The translations under genes were made by a program, and so were the position numbers. 64,000 nt of DNA from Motacilla alba alba (Eukaryota; Chordata; Aves; Passeriformes; Motacillidae), in assembly GCF_015832195.1 (NCBI RefSeq), contig NC_052016.1, positions 84,326,547 through 84,390,546 of the forward strand, in the 5' to 3' direction. The notes under the pieces were generated by a model. It searched no databases, was not told the origin of the DNA, and saw nothing but the letters and a program-made list of their open reading frames with translations. This document shows, piece after piece, positions 1 to 10,534 of this stretch. The stretch's first letter is position 1, and each line of letters starts with the position of its first letter.

Positions 1-3000
1 TGTGCTTTGGAAATTTTCCATTGGGGCTGGTGCTAAGAGGAGAACAAACAGGACAGGGAAGGGACCTCAGCCATTTAGGACATACTTCCTATTTCAAAAG
101 TATAATTTATCTCCCAAGATCATCTAAATCTTTTCTTCATACAGTTACTGAAATTATGTAACAGTGAATTAGTCGTTGCAGTTGTTTAGCACTTGTTTCT
201 GGTAAGGTAAACAGGTAGCTGAAATTATCAGGTAGAATTTTAATATTATAAAGCAATAAGCAGAAGTAATTTTTGTTCAAATTGAAATGAGGACATTCCT
301 TGACAAAACAGACAGAAGCAGAAATCCACAAGGAAATGCCCTGCAAATCATCACTTAGCCACAGAGCCAAAGGTCTTGTATTTTTTGGAGCAAATGCCCT
401 TTTTATCAGGCAGAGAGCTGTTCAACAGGGAAGGTGTTCAGGCCAAGCACTTCCCATTCTATCCCTCATGATAGAGAAGCTGCTCTGTCAGCAGGGCAGC
501 TCCCTCTGGTTCCCCCTTGCATAGGCAGCTCTGCCAGCCTCACCCTGAGAGACATGCAGTTTCCCTGCATTGAAAGAGTCTTGTGCTCTTTAAATGATGT
601 TTATTATCATCCCCAGGCCATTAACTGGATCTTCAACAGTTCAGACTGGGTGGAGCTGCAGATTGCTAAAATAGCCTTCAAAGAGATAATTCATGCCAAC
701 TGAACCTGTGGAATTCACACTTTTCATTCTTTTTTTTTTTAACCTATTTTTTTCCTCTGCCTATTTTGTTCTCATCTAAATCAAATATATGAAAGTGAGG
801 TACTATTCTCTGCAGAGACTTTCTCTTGCTTTGCCTTTCTATGCCACCTTTCACCAAGTGCTTCAAGATCTCTCTCTGAGCTTTGCAGGACTTGAATTAC
901 CAGAGCACTGGGTTTACTCACCACACCTGGGTGAGCTGGGGGCCTCTGCTGTAAGCTGATGTATCGTATTTGTCTCCATCAGGGCACGAGTTTCAGCTAA
1001 AACACCAGCACTTTGTTAAATGTGAATGTCGTTCTATTTTATTTTATCAAGATTTTCAATAATAGAGAAACAGAAGAAATCACATCACTATGGGACTGAA
1101 GATGACACGAGAAAAGACAGAAAATGCTCCCTGTGCTTGACCTTGGATTTTGATTTTTTAAAAGGCAACTGCTTAGTAGCTGCTGATAAAATGAAATGAT
1201 ACAGTGTGTTAAAGGATACAAAAATTTCAATGCTCTGCATGTTCAGGCTGTTTTGGGTAAGGCTTATTACCCACTACTCTGCATTTTGCCAACACACAAC
1301 TCTTCTGCTTCATATTGCCATGACTGATGGCTTGCTGGGATCTGAGGAGAGGACCTCTAAACAGACTTTTATCAGGTTTTGCACATTGTATTCTAAGGAG
1401 GTCTAAACTGGTGCATTGCCCCTGACTTTTTATGTCAGCCTAACCCACCTCAACAGCATCTAATCCATTGGCTTTCATGGCACAGTCACTGCACAGGCCT
1501 TAGCACAGACATCTCCTCTCTCTGAGGGACTGCCTTGGTGCAGGCAGCAGGGTGATGGTCTCCCCTGAAATCCTCTGTCATGACTCAAAGGGGCATTTCC
1601 CGTGGCATTTCAGGAGATGGGGTAGAAGGCAACTCAAGACATGCAGTCCATCTGCTGCCCCAGATGGGGTCATATTCTTGGCAGTCCCAGCAGGTACTTT
1701 TCCAATGTTTTTCAAGTTTCTCTCTCTAACAAACTACGACTCTGCTTCTCTCTGCCCAAAGGATGAGTTGTCTCATGCCTGACACCTTCCTGATCTAGTT
1801 CTAGCTGGGGCACTCTGTTTTCCAGATACAGGTCAGGTGTGTGATCACCCCCACTTTTCCTTCAGTGGCCCTTCTCCTAGGCAGAACAACTCTCTATCTC
1901 ACAGAATTTTACTTTTTTTGTTTTATTTTTCTGAACCTCTGTTCTGCTCCCTGTCCAGCAGGTCCCCCCCCCTTCTCGAAGTGCAGTATTGGAGCAGACA
2001 TGCCACCCCAGGAGACATGTTACAAAAGCAGTAGGGTTAATCATCCTACCTGGAAGCCTGTGCCTTATTTCTACACCCCATTCTGCTGTTTGCCCTTTTC
2101 ACAACAGCAGAGGACATCTGACTGATGTTCAGCTTGTGTCCTGAGCAGCCATTTGATTGTTTACTGCAGTACTGCAGCCTAAGCAGATAGTCCAGCTTGT
2201 AGAGTTTTGATTAATCTCCAAACATAAATTCTGCATTTGTCCTCATTGTTTTGCATTCTGTTTTTTTCTAGACCATTTCTTCATGTTCTGTAAATTGCTT
2301 TGAATCTAATGCTGTCTACCAGAAAGCCTGGAGTCCCCTCACTTGTCATCAGCACGCTTAAAGGGTATACTTTCTACTCCACTGCCCAAATTGCTAGTAA
2401 ATATAATAAGGGTGAGCTCACTCCATAATCTGGACTTGGATGGAAATTTTTGTCATGGTAAATATCCTAGAGCTGAGCCTTGCACTTCTCTCCTAGAAAC
2501 TCACATCAGTATTATCTTGCCTGGAGTAGCAGCCTAGCCACAGCTCCCAGTAGTGCTGGCTTTTGGGCAAAAATCTGAGAAAATGAGCAAATTTTGCTTC
2601 TCAAAATTACCAAGTTTTGTGTCTGTTCTGCCCTCTTACAGAGCATTTCAGATGGAAACCTGCTCCATCCCAAGAAAGGAGCTGGATTCTGCTGGACCAT
2701 CCTGATGGAGGATGCAGCAGACCTGTCCATCATCAGCTCCCCTGCTCTCTGTCTGGGGCTGCTTGCTTAGCTGGGGGGGGGGCTTCCCTGTGTTCTGCCT
2801 ACTTGGTTTCTATCAACTTCTTATATAGATTAAAGACTTCCACATGAAGTTTTTCATTCTGTTGATTCAAGAGTTTGCAGGGAAGAAGCATTCTGTCAGA
2901 AATTATTTGATTAGCTGAAATCAACATGTCTGATTTCTTCCCAAATAAACTAGATACTGAGACAGTCAATCCTAATTCAGGGATCAAATGAACCTCTCAT

Positions 3001-3189
3001 CTTGGGCAGGGCAATTTCTTTCCTAATACACTCCCTTAGTACACATACACAGATAACTTTCAGCACTGCCATGGCAGCAGCTGGACTGAGCTGAAGTCTC
3101 CAGGACAGCAAGGAGAAATTGCTGATCACTTTGACAAGTAGCAGCAAAGTATTGTTGTTGCCTCTACCAGCCCAGGTGGAGGATGATTT
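1..3189. other. Non-coding stretch, no supported gene
   Basis: I see no reading frame with recognisable domains, no RNA gene and no recognisable transposon here. Open frames are all under about 95 codons and look like chance. There are short T runs near 730 and 1910 and a G8 run near 2774. The GT after position 1255 could be a splice donor, but no coding exon before it is convincing. Confidence 0.6.
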
Positions 3190-3575
3190 TAGAATAATTT
3201 AGGTTGGAAAATACCTTTAAGATCATAAAGTCCAACAGTTTACCAGGCGTTGCCCAGTCCATCACTAAACCATGACCCTAAGTGACACCTATACACATCT
3301 TTTAAATACCTCCAGGAATGGTGATTCCACCATTTCCCTGGGCAGCCTGTTCCACTGCTTGACAACCTTTTTGGAGAAGGAATTTTTCCTAGCATCCACT
3401 CACAGCCTCTCCTGGCACAACTTGAAGCCAATTCCTCTCCTCCTATCACTTTTTACTTGGGAGAAGAGGCTGACCTCCACCTCACTACACCTTCTTTTCA
3501 GGGAATTGTAGAAACTGAACCTCCTTTCTTCCAGGTGAAACAACCCCAGCTCTCTCAGCTGCTCCTTGCTGGTGA
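3190..3575 (-). mobile_element. CR1 LINE fragment (3' end)
   Basis: Read on the minus strand this matches the 3' part of avian CR1. The usual 3' segment (rendered on plus as 'aggttggaaaatacct', then 'gggcagcctgttccactgc') is followed by the segment encoding the end of the reverse-transcriptase frame. The copy is 5'-truncated, as most CR1 copies are, and has many substitutions. Open frames in it on either strand are remnants and not genes. The left edge is clear to within about 10 bp; the right edge fades around 3570-3600. Confidence 0.85.
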
Positions 3576-3886
3576 CAAGATCTAGGGTGATACCTCCCTA
3601 AACATATTGTCCTCAAGGTGCAATCCATGTCTGTGGAGAAACACGCAGGGATTTGTTGTATTTCCCTGAACCCAAGGGGAAATTTGGATGGGTATTTTTA
3701 CATGCAGAGATATAGATCTCCCTTGGCCTGTGTGTATGTGTGAGAATTGATTACGATACGGATGTTGTGAGTATTGTGAATCTATAATTAAGTCTATAAT
3801 TATAACTGTAGAAAATCCTATGGAATCACTTTATAAATGCTACCTGATGTAGCATTTCACCCTCAAATACCAGCTTGGGAGCAATA

Positions 3887-3923
3887 ACAGCTGATCTCAC
3901 CTGGATGGAAACTTGTGTTGATG
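3887..3923 (+). repeat. Short dispersed repeat, copy 1
   Basis: This segment begins 'acagctgatctcacctgga' and matches 5408-5474 at 25 of 26 positions, then both share 'tgtgttgatg'. The match is too long to be chance. Its family is not known to me; it could be a local duplication or two remnants of an old dispersed repeat. Confidence 0.55.
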
Positions 3924-5407
3924 AGATGGTGCATTTCATGGACCCCAGGAAGACAGGAACAGAAGACTTACTCTACAGCTGAGGCCAGGTGTGTGGTTTT
4001 AGCTTTGTAAGCCAATTAATTGAAGAGCCTTCCATATCTACAAAATCCTCACCAAAAAAAATGGAAAAGAGGGTCTCACAATAAAGGTCATCTCTCTCTC
4101 TTTTGATATCTTTAATTCACACAAGAAAAGGAAATTTTGTACAAAATTTAGCATCAACTGCCACCCTGAGGCAGCTACTTGGTGAAAGAGCACAGCTGCT
4201 GGATCCATCTGCTCTTTACCAAATCCAACTTCTTGACTCCCTGAAAGAGAGATTTTTTTTACTTTTCACCTCACATCACAGCCTTTTGTATAACAATAAC
4301 TCTTTCTTCAATAAAATATTCCTTATTTTTTTCAGAATGATGAAGACAGGAGATTTTTACATGAAATGTGCATCATTTGAAGTAATTCTTGCAGCAATCA
4401 TGGCAAGGACAGGTGGAAGAGGTATTGATAACCACAGGGAATGTGAAACAGTGTAGTAGACACCAAATACAGCCCTGCTTCAGATTCCAGATACCTCTCC
4501 TTAGCCCATGGCAGCATCCCTCAGACCCATCATTCACACCTTACAGTACAAGTCAGATAGAGAATATATACTTTAACCTCATTTGGCATGGCTATATTTC
4601 AGAATTAATACTTCCTCCTTTGTTCCCAGTGCTGTGCTGTGAAAATCTTTGCCATGGATTCATGTGCCTTATTGCGGTGAAAACCCATCTGATTGCCCAA
4701 AGGGTTCCTTCCTTTGGCTCACTAGGGCCACAAATGTAATCCTACTTTGGGTACATCTCCTGTTTAGCCCTTTGATGTGACAAGTGGTGAGACTGCTGCC
4801 TGTAGTGGCACCCAGTTTCAGCAGCTCATGTAGCTGGAGAGAGAATTGTTGCCACCCACAAGACTCTGTGGGACCAGCAGATGGGACCCATCCAGAACAG
4901 AAAGGCAGCAGAGGTTTTCCTTTCAAAAGCCCACACTTACTTAGGGGGCAGATGAGATAAATGCAGTGCTTGTGGCAGCAAACACTGGCATGCTGGTCTT
5001 CTGAAGTCCAGTTACTTCAGCCTTTAATTATCCTAGCTGTGGGAGGAGTCCCAGCTGCAGGAATGGCTCTGAGAGCTCTGCTGCTTTGCTGGGCCTTCTT
5101 CTTTGGTTCTTACCTCTGCCAGCACAAACAAGTTATATTTCAGAAGATTGAAGCAAATCTTTGCTTAGCATTCAAAAAAAAAAAAAAGTCGTTTAGCTCA
5201 CAGAGGTGATGCTTCAGGGTCTTAGGACATCTTTGTTGATCTGGAACTAAATAAATAAACACACTCAGAAAAAAAACTCTGAAGTGCTTTAACTTCCCTA
5301 GCACTGGCTTGTTGAATCAGTGTGAAAACGTGCTTTGGAGTGGTCAGATATGTGGTGAGAAAACCTTTTCCCAGCGCCCTTATCTGCAGTGCAGGGAGCT
5401 CCCTGAG

Positions 5408-5474
5408 ACAGCTGATCTCACCTGGAAGGAAACTGCTCTTTCAGGGAGAGCAGGAGGAGGAAACTGTGTTGATG
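5408..5474 (+). repeat. Short dispersed repeat, copy 2
   Basis: This is the second member of the pair described at 3887-3923, on the same strand. Compared with copy 1 it holds about 30 extra bases ending in a second 'ggaaact', which looks like a small internal duplication or replacement. Confidence 0.55.
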
Positions 5475-7075
5475 CCTGCAGCCATACTTCCCCTCCTGCA
5501 GCAAGGTTCAGAGAAACCCGTCTGCATTTCAGCAGTGGAGAAATGTGTGAGGAGAAAACACAAGCCATCATTATCTGCAATAGTAGACTGTCAATAATAA
5601 AAGAGAGAAATGCACCATTTGATGTTTCTGGCTAGGCCATCAGGAGGGGGTGAATTCGCTCCCAAAGTGGATAAATTCTTATTCCCTGTATTTATCCTTT
5701 GAAATTCTTAATTGGCCACTATCAGTGTTTGTAAGACAACATCTTCAGGGGTAAAACCAGCTGTATTTCTGAAAATTACAAATCTGTATTTTCTGTAAAT
5801 CTGATTTACAGCTTACATATTTATAAAAAACATAGCCACTCCAGCTATATCTGATTTAAAAGCATAAAACAGAGATTATGTTTCTTTAGGGAAATTTGGA
5901 ACAATGCTCCCACCTTGCTCTTGCAGATGGTATAAACATATTCTTCCTTTTCCTACTCTTTGCTTCTTCTCAAGCACAGATTTACTTTTCCAAATCAGAC
6001 ACTGCTTTCCTGCATACTGTACGCTTTTCACAGCAATCCTGTTACTGGAAAAGTTTTGTCTACCCTCTAGTGGGAATTTGAATTATTACACCTGCAGATC
6101 CCAGCTGCAGAAGTCCAGAAGGGTGGAGTCCCTTGGGCACAGCCTGGAATTACTGCACTGCCAATCTCCGTAGTGTTCCCAGCAAAGACAATGCCCCATT
6201 CCTGTCCTTCTCTTCCCTCAGTGAGATGCAGGTTTGCATTTTGGCAAAAAGGATGGGGACTATGTTTGCTGGGATTTTGTTATGGTAGAGGGACAGATTA
6301 GGTTTTTTTTAGCGTTCATTGACAAGTATCTAGCTCTGATAAGCAAGTGTAGCTGTATTAACCATGCTGAGTCAAAGTAAGGATGGAAATTTTGAAGACA
6401 TATGATAAATCTACATCCTAATTCCATTTGCTCTTCTCCCAGTAGAAGAAAAGTTCTGAAGGCAGAGCGTGGGCTGCTGGATCTGGATTAGTGTCTCCAG
6501 GGAAAGGGCCTGGCCAGCTCTGAGGAGTGATAGCAGGACCCATGTGCTCTCCCAGAGCTGGCACACATGCATGGCCAGCAGTGGTACCCTTCCCTTGGGT
6601 GAAGGCAGCTGGCTAATTTTGGAACCCATTTCTGACCTTTGCAGCCCACAAAGAACAACCTCCCAACCCGTGGTGCCATGCACACATTTCAGCCAGAAAG
6701 GCTTCCCTGTGTACTGCTAATATTTCATGTTAACCTGCAAATTAGAAAATACTTGATAGAAACCTGTAAATGGGATGGATCTGGCTAATAATTACTGGCT
6801 TTTGGCTAAGGTCACACACAGTGGTAGCCAATCAGCTTTGGTGAGCTGGTTCCCCGAAACCTTCTCTGAAAGAAAATAGGAGTGCTCCTTCCACAGATAC
6901 AGAGTATGATGTTGGGGATGAAGTAGGGCCTGAGTAGTGCAGACACTGCTCTAACTCAACTTTTATTACTGAAGTGCCACCACTGAGCAATCAAGACTCC
7001 CTTGAAAATCTTTCCCTAAGCCTAAAATGCACTTTGTAAAAGCTCTGGGCTAAAAACTGATCTCTTCCCCACTTG

Positions 7076-7200
7076 GCTGCTAATTTGCTTTGTGACTGGA
7101 GGCAAGTCACTTAACTCCCCTGTGCTTCAGTTTCATCACCTGTAAAATAGGGATGATATATAAATATCTCAGAGCAGCTTACTAGCAGAAAGGTAATGTG
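7076..7200 (+). mobile_element. MIR-like SINE remnant
   Basis: The segment carries the MIR core in order: 'tttgtgactggaggcaagtcac', shared in sense with the MIR line 'tgtgaccttgggcaagt', then 'gcttcagtttcatcacctg', then 'taaaatagggatgatat'. These are the best-conserved parts of MIR (a tRNA-derived CORE-SINE). The 5' tRNA-like part is missing or unrecognisable, and the 3' part fades near 7200. Being this old and worn, it would have inserted in an early amniote ancestor. Orientation is plus. Confidence 0.82.
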
Positions 7201-9187
7201 AGGAAACTCCTCTAGGCAGGTGCTGCTGCCTTGTCTGTTAAGATAACTTTCTGTTGATAAAAAACATCATGAATTGAAGGGAAAAGAGAATTTCCAAAAA
7301 GATTTATGCTCAAAATTGTTGCACAGTGCATTTGTGTGCCACTGTCTGCCAGGTCCTCTTCATTGCTGAGGCCATAAGTGATGGGCCAGCCTGGCTCACT
7401 CAGTGGAAAATTGTCCCTTTGGGATAATTTGGGGCTGGAAATAAATCCACCCATATTGCTTTCCTGCTTTGTGCCAAGCCGCCTTCTTTTTTTTTGCCCA
7501 GCTTTACAGATCTGTAACCAGAGCAGAGCTGGAGTTTTTACCTTGGATACCCTTTGAGGCACCTAGAGAGAAGGTGTTTTCTATCCCTGCCAGCTGCAGG
7601 TCCAGGGCATCACTTTGCACAGTGGCTGGTACCATGAAAGTCCTTGAAAATTAGAGGAGAGATGTGTGAATATCACAGGGTGTTCTCTGGTAATATCAAA
7701 ACACTTTGTCATAGATCTGCCAGGAAAGCACCAATTCTGCCATGAGCACAGGAATTGTCTTGGAAAGGTCCCGGGATTCAGCCACTCTCTTGTGCCATCC
7801 AGGGGCAAATGGGAACCACAAAGGTTTTAGCAGAACAGCTAAAAGGGACTTAATCAACTTCTAATTGCTTCTCCAGGAAGCTGATGGGTCTTAAGCAACT
7901 GAATGTGTCTTAATCTGGATGTAGTGAAGGGAAAGGGAAAGATGGAGTAACCTGCTATCAGGTTTGGTGGCCTGGGTAGCAGGGATCATCCTGGAAATAC
8001 AACTGTGTTATAAAAAAAACACATACAGGAAGACTTTTCAAGGAACTATATTTTCTTGCTTGTTTTATTAGCATCCAGTGTGGCATTAGACATTTGTGTG
8101 CAAAGTTGCATTTCTTTCCACTTCACCTCATCTTCTTGCACTATTTTACAAAATAGAAGGAAATTAATAAAGTAGTTTGAAAAACTATACTTTTCTTTTT
8201 TTCAATAAACAAACACAGAAACTCAGAATTTTTGTTTTTCTTTTAAGAGTGGAGAGCATCACTGGTACTATAGCTTCCAGGCAACCATCTCTCTTTTGGT
8301 TCAGAAATCAGTGATATCAACCATTTTGGGGAGTAAAGAAACCAAGGAGTAATCTTAGAAGATAACCTTATAATTCAAGTGCCTTTTAAGGTTCCAGCAA
8401 GGATGAATCAAACATACTGTGCCTTATACTTGCCTGCAGCAGCTCTGAAAAATAATTTTTTCTGCTGTGCATTTTAAAAAAATCACCATTTCAGCTTTAA
8501 ATTTTGTTTTGGAAAAATATGAAGCTTGGTTTACCAACTTTAATTGTCTCCTTCTCCTTTCCTCCAAAGTACAGCTCTGACTGAACATGGGAATGCAACT
8601 TTTTCTCCTGCTTTAGGAGGCATCCAACTCACTCTGCCCTTTGCCACAGCACTCTGTGGGCTAGGGCATCAAGTCAGAAAGACACCTTAGTCAGAAATAA
8701 TGCTCTTTTCCAGGTGCTATTTTAAAAACAGGCCTTGAAACATATTTTCTTTAGTATTAATGGTTTTTCCCCCTTCTTGACTCAATTCTGGGGCATTTAC
8801 ATTGAAGTGGCATCAGCTGGCAGTGTTGAATGTCTCTATTGTCACAAAACATAAGGGAACACACAAAGTATTTTCCTTTACATCTCTACTCCTTTTCTGC
8901 TGGCAGGGGAAGGCAAACTGAGTTCAGAGCTGGTAGGACTTGAACAGTGATGTGCTCAAAAAAAGTCATTTGCCTCTTTAAAGTTTAGGTTAATTCAACC
9001 TGCATTTTGACAGCAGAAAATCTTGGCAGATGGAAGCAGTCATTCAAAGTTCATTTTGCTCACTTAGCCTTATCAGCAAAATGGCAGCATCTGTGTGAGG
9101 TCTAAATGACTCAGTGGTGAGCCTGGCACTGCCCTGCACTGCCTGTGGTGGATCATGGCTCTGTGCACTGTTACACTGCACAGCTGC
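7201..9187. other. Non-coding stretch, nothing recognised
   Basis: No gene, RNA gene or clear repeat is visible. The stretch is AT-rich unique sequence. A weak reverse-MIR-like run near 8907-8950 was considered and not accepted. Confidence 0.55.
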
Positions 9188-9318
9188 TGCAGCAGCACCC
9201 CAGGTATACATATATATACACATACATACATATATATATATATATATACACACATACATACATATATATATTGCAGCAGCACCCCAGATATACATATATA
9301 TATATACACACATATATA

Positions 9319-9374
<56 letters not shown>

Positions 9375-9375
9375 C
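9188..9375. repeat. TA/CA compound microsatellite with an 84-bp duplicated unit
   Basis: Alternating TA, CA and ACAT repeats run to 9375, with a pure (AC)n core at about 9326-9355. The motif 'tgcagcagcaccccag' occurs at 9188-9203 and again at 9272-9287, so an 84-bp unit (motif plus microsatellite) was duplicated in tandem. Long open frames on both strands here only reflect the repeat. Such tracts are prone to length change and are likely to vary between individuals. Confidence 0.95.
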
Positions 9376-10244
9376 CATTACATCAGGACAAAATTGAAGC
9401 CTTCTGTCACAGCAATATCCAACCCAGACATTGTCAAAGTAGACAATTTCCAAGCTGTTTCAACCTTTGTCTCCACTAGCTTGTTACCCAGCTATTCATT
9501 TTGATGCTACATGCTGTCCTCTACACAACTCTCTCCTTAGGTGTTCCACAGAGCAGCCAGATTTGTACAGATTTTGTAAATTCTCTTTTATGCAGGACAT
9601 TACTCTCAGTATTTTTGGTCTCTGGGAGGTTTGAATATGAGGAAGCTTGCTTTCATTTCATTTGCTTTCATTTCTTTTGGGAACACATGAATTGGGGAGA
9701 AATGGAAAAAAAATTGTTGATTGCCTACCTGGACCAACAAAGGTAGAATAGACCTTTGCTGCAATCTGTGACAGTTCATGAGTCACTGTGAAGAATTGTG
9801 GGAACCCAGGACATCCCTCTGGGTGCCCTGGATGGCCAGAGCCGCTGGCAGGGGGCTCTGAGACCCTGGCATGCAGCCAAAGACACATGGGGTTTTGATC
9901 TTATCCCGTGGAGTAAATTACCAACTCTGTATGAAGAATTACAAGCCACACACACAAGTTAGGTATTGTAGTAGAAGTAGTCACGAAGTGAAAGGAAGGA
10001 TTTTTGAGTGCTGTACAGGGGGGTTTTAAGCCTTGTACACAGGGGTCCAAGTTTTGTACATGGGGGTAAGGAGATCTAAGATGGAGGGATTTGGGTGTGC
10101 CCTGTCCTCCTTCTTTCTCCTTCCTAGCCTCCATGTCTTTGGTGATGTTGGCACTCACAGATTGGTTTAGAGTAGAAAGTCACCATTCAATATAGACAGT
10201 AGACATTGGGGAAAAAGTATAAACATGTAGTACGTAATATATGA

Positions 10245-10251
10245 TATAAAA
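10245..10251 (+). promoter_or_regulatory. LTR TATA box
   Basis: The sequence 'tataaaa' lies about 100 bp upstream of the LTR polyadenylation signal. This is the normal place for the retroviral core promoter at the end of U3, so transcription would start near 10275. Whether it is active now cannot be seen. Confidence 0.7.
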
Positions 10252-10346
10252 GATGGCACCAGCCCCCTGGGAGGGCAGAGAGTGTGCCTTTGTCTGAGCT
10301 GCTGAACGGGCCACAGCAGCTCAGGAGAATCTTTTAGATAACCAAC

Positions 10347-10352
10347 AATAAA
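10347..10352 (+). terminator. LTR polyadenylation signal
   Basis: AATAAA in 'caacaataaactac', downstream of the LTR TATA box and upstream of the U5 end. It would direct cleavage at the R/U5 border. Confidence 0.7.
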
Positions 10353-10435
10353 CTACTTTGAGAACAGACAACAGAGGACTACTGAGTCTTTCTTTGAAAG
10401 CACGGGTTGGAAGAGGGACTTTTCCATCTTTCGGG

Positions 10436-10534
10436 GTCACCCCAATCTGGGGCACGAGACCCCACAACTGGTGCCCAACGCGAGGCACGAAACCCCACAA
10501 CTGACACCCAACGTGCGGCACAAGACCCCAGCAT
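10436..10534 (+). repeat. Three tandem 33-nt primer-binding-site-like units
   Basis: Units at 10436-10468, 10469-10501 and 10502-10534 align without gaps, sharing a CCCAA core, 'ggcac.a.accccac' and, in units 1 and 2, 'ccccacaac'. Unit 2 is the functional-looking primer site directly after the LTR. Unit 1 forms the last 31 bases of U5 plus the 2-base spacer, and unit 3 lies in the leader. The repeat therefore straddles the LTR border. Confidence 0.8.
10469..10486 (+). other. Retroviral primer-binding site (lysine tRNA type)
   Basis: TGGTGCCCAACGCGAGGC matches the common lysine-tRNA primer site (TGGCGCCCAACGTGGGGC) at 15 of 18 positions, and it starts two bases after the LTR CA. A lysine-tRNA primer is usual for K-type elements. 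Two of the three differences are C/T changes and one is G/A, consistent with decay. Confidence 0.8.

Larger units (their letters stand above)
3576..7075. other. Non-coding stretch with two related short segments
   Basis: No gene is supported. The segments at 3887-3923 and 5408-5474 share 25 of 26 bases followed by the same 'tgtgttgatg'. The second copy has about 30 extra bases between these, bounded by a repeated 'ggaaact'. There is an A13 run near 5174. Nothing else here is recognisable; open frames of up to about 117 codons show no family signature. Confidence 0.5.
9767..10466 (+). mobile_element. Endogenous retrovirus LTR (K-type, 5' LTR)
   Basis: About 700 bp bounded by TG at the start and CA at the end, followed after 2 bases by a primer-binding site. 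Inside are a TATA box at 10245-10251 and an AATAAA signal at 10347-10352, in the right order for U3, R and U5. The lysine-tRNA type binding site points to the ERVK (beta-like) group. The sequence resembles LTRs I recall from songbird genomes, which is memory and not a search. The 5' boundary is uncertain because no target duplication can be checked. Only about 70-170 bp of leader follows, with no gag, pol or env and no 3' LTR, so the provirus is truncated. Confidence 0.82.

Noticed and set aside
8907..8950. Weak resemblance to a reverse-oriented MIR
   Set aside because: Only scattered short words match; the core is absent.
9044..9504. Overlapping open frames on both strands of Tyr/Ile/His/Thr or Cys/Val repeats
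   Set aside because: They are translations of the TA/CA microsatellite.
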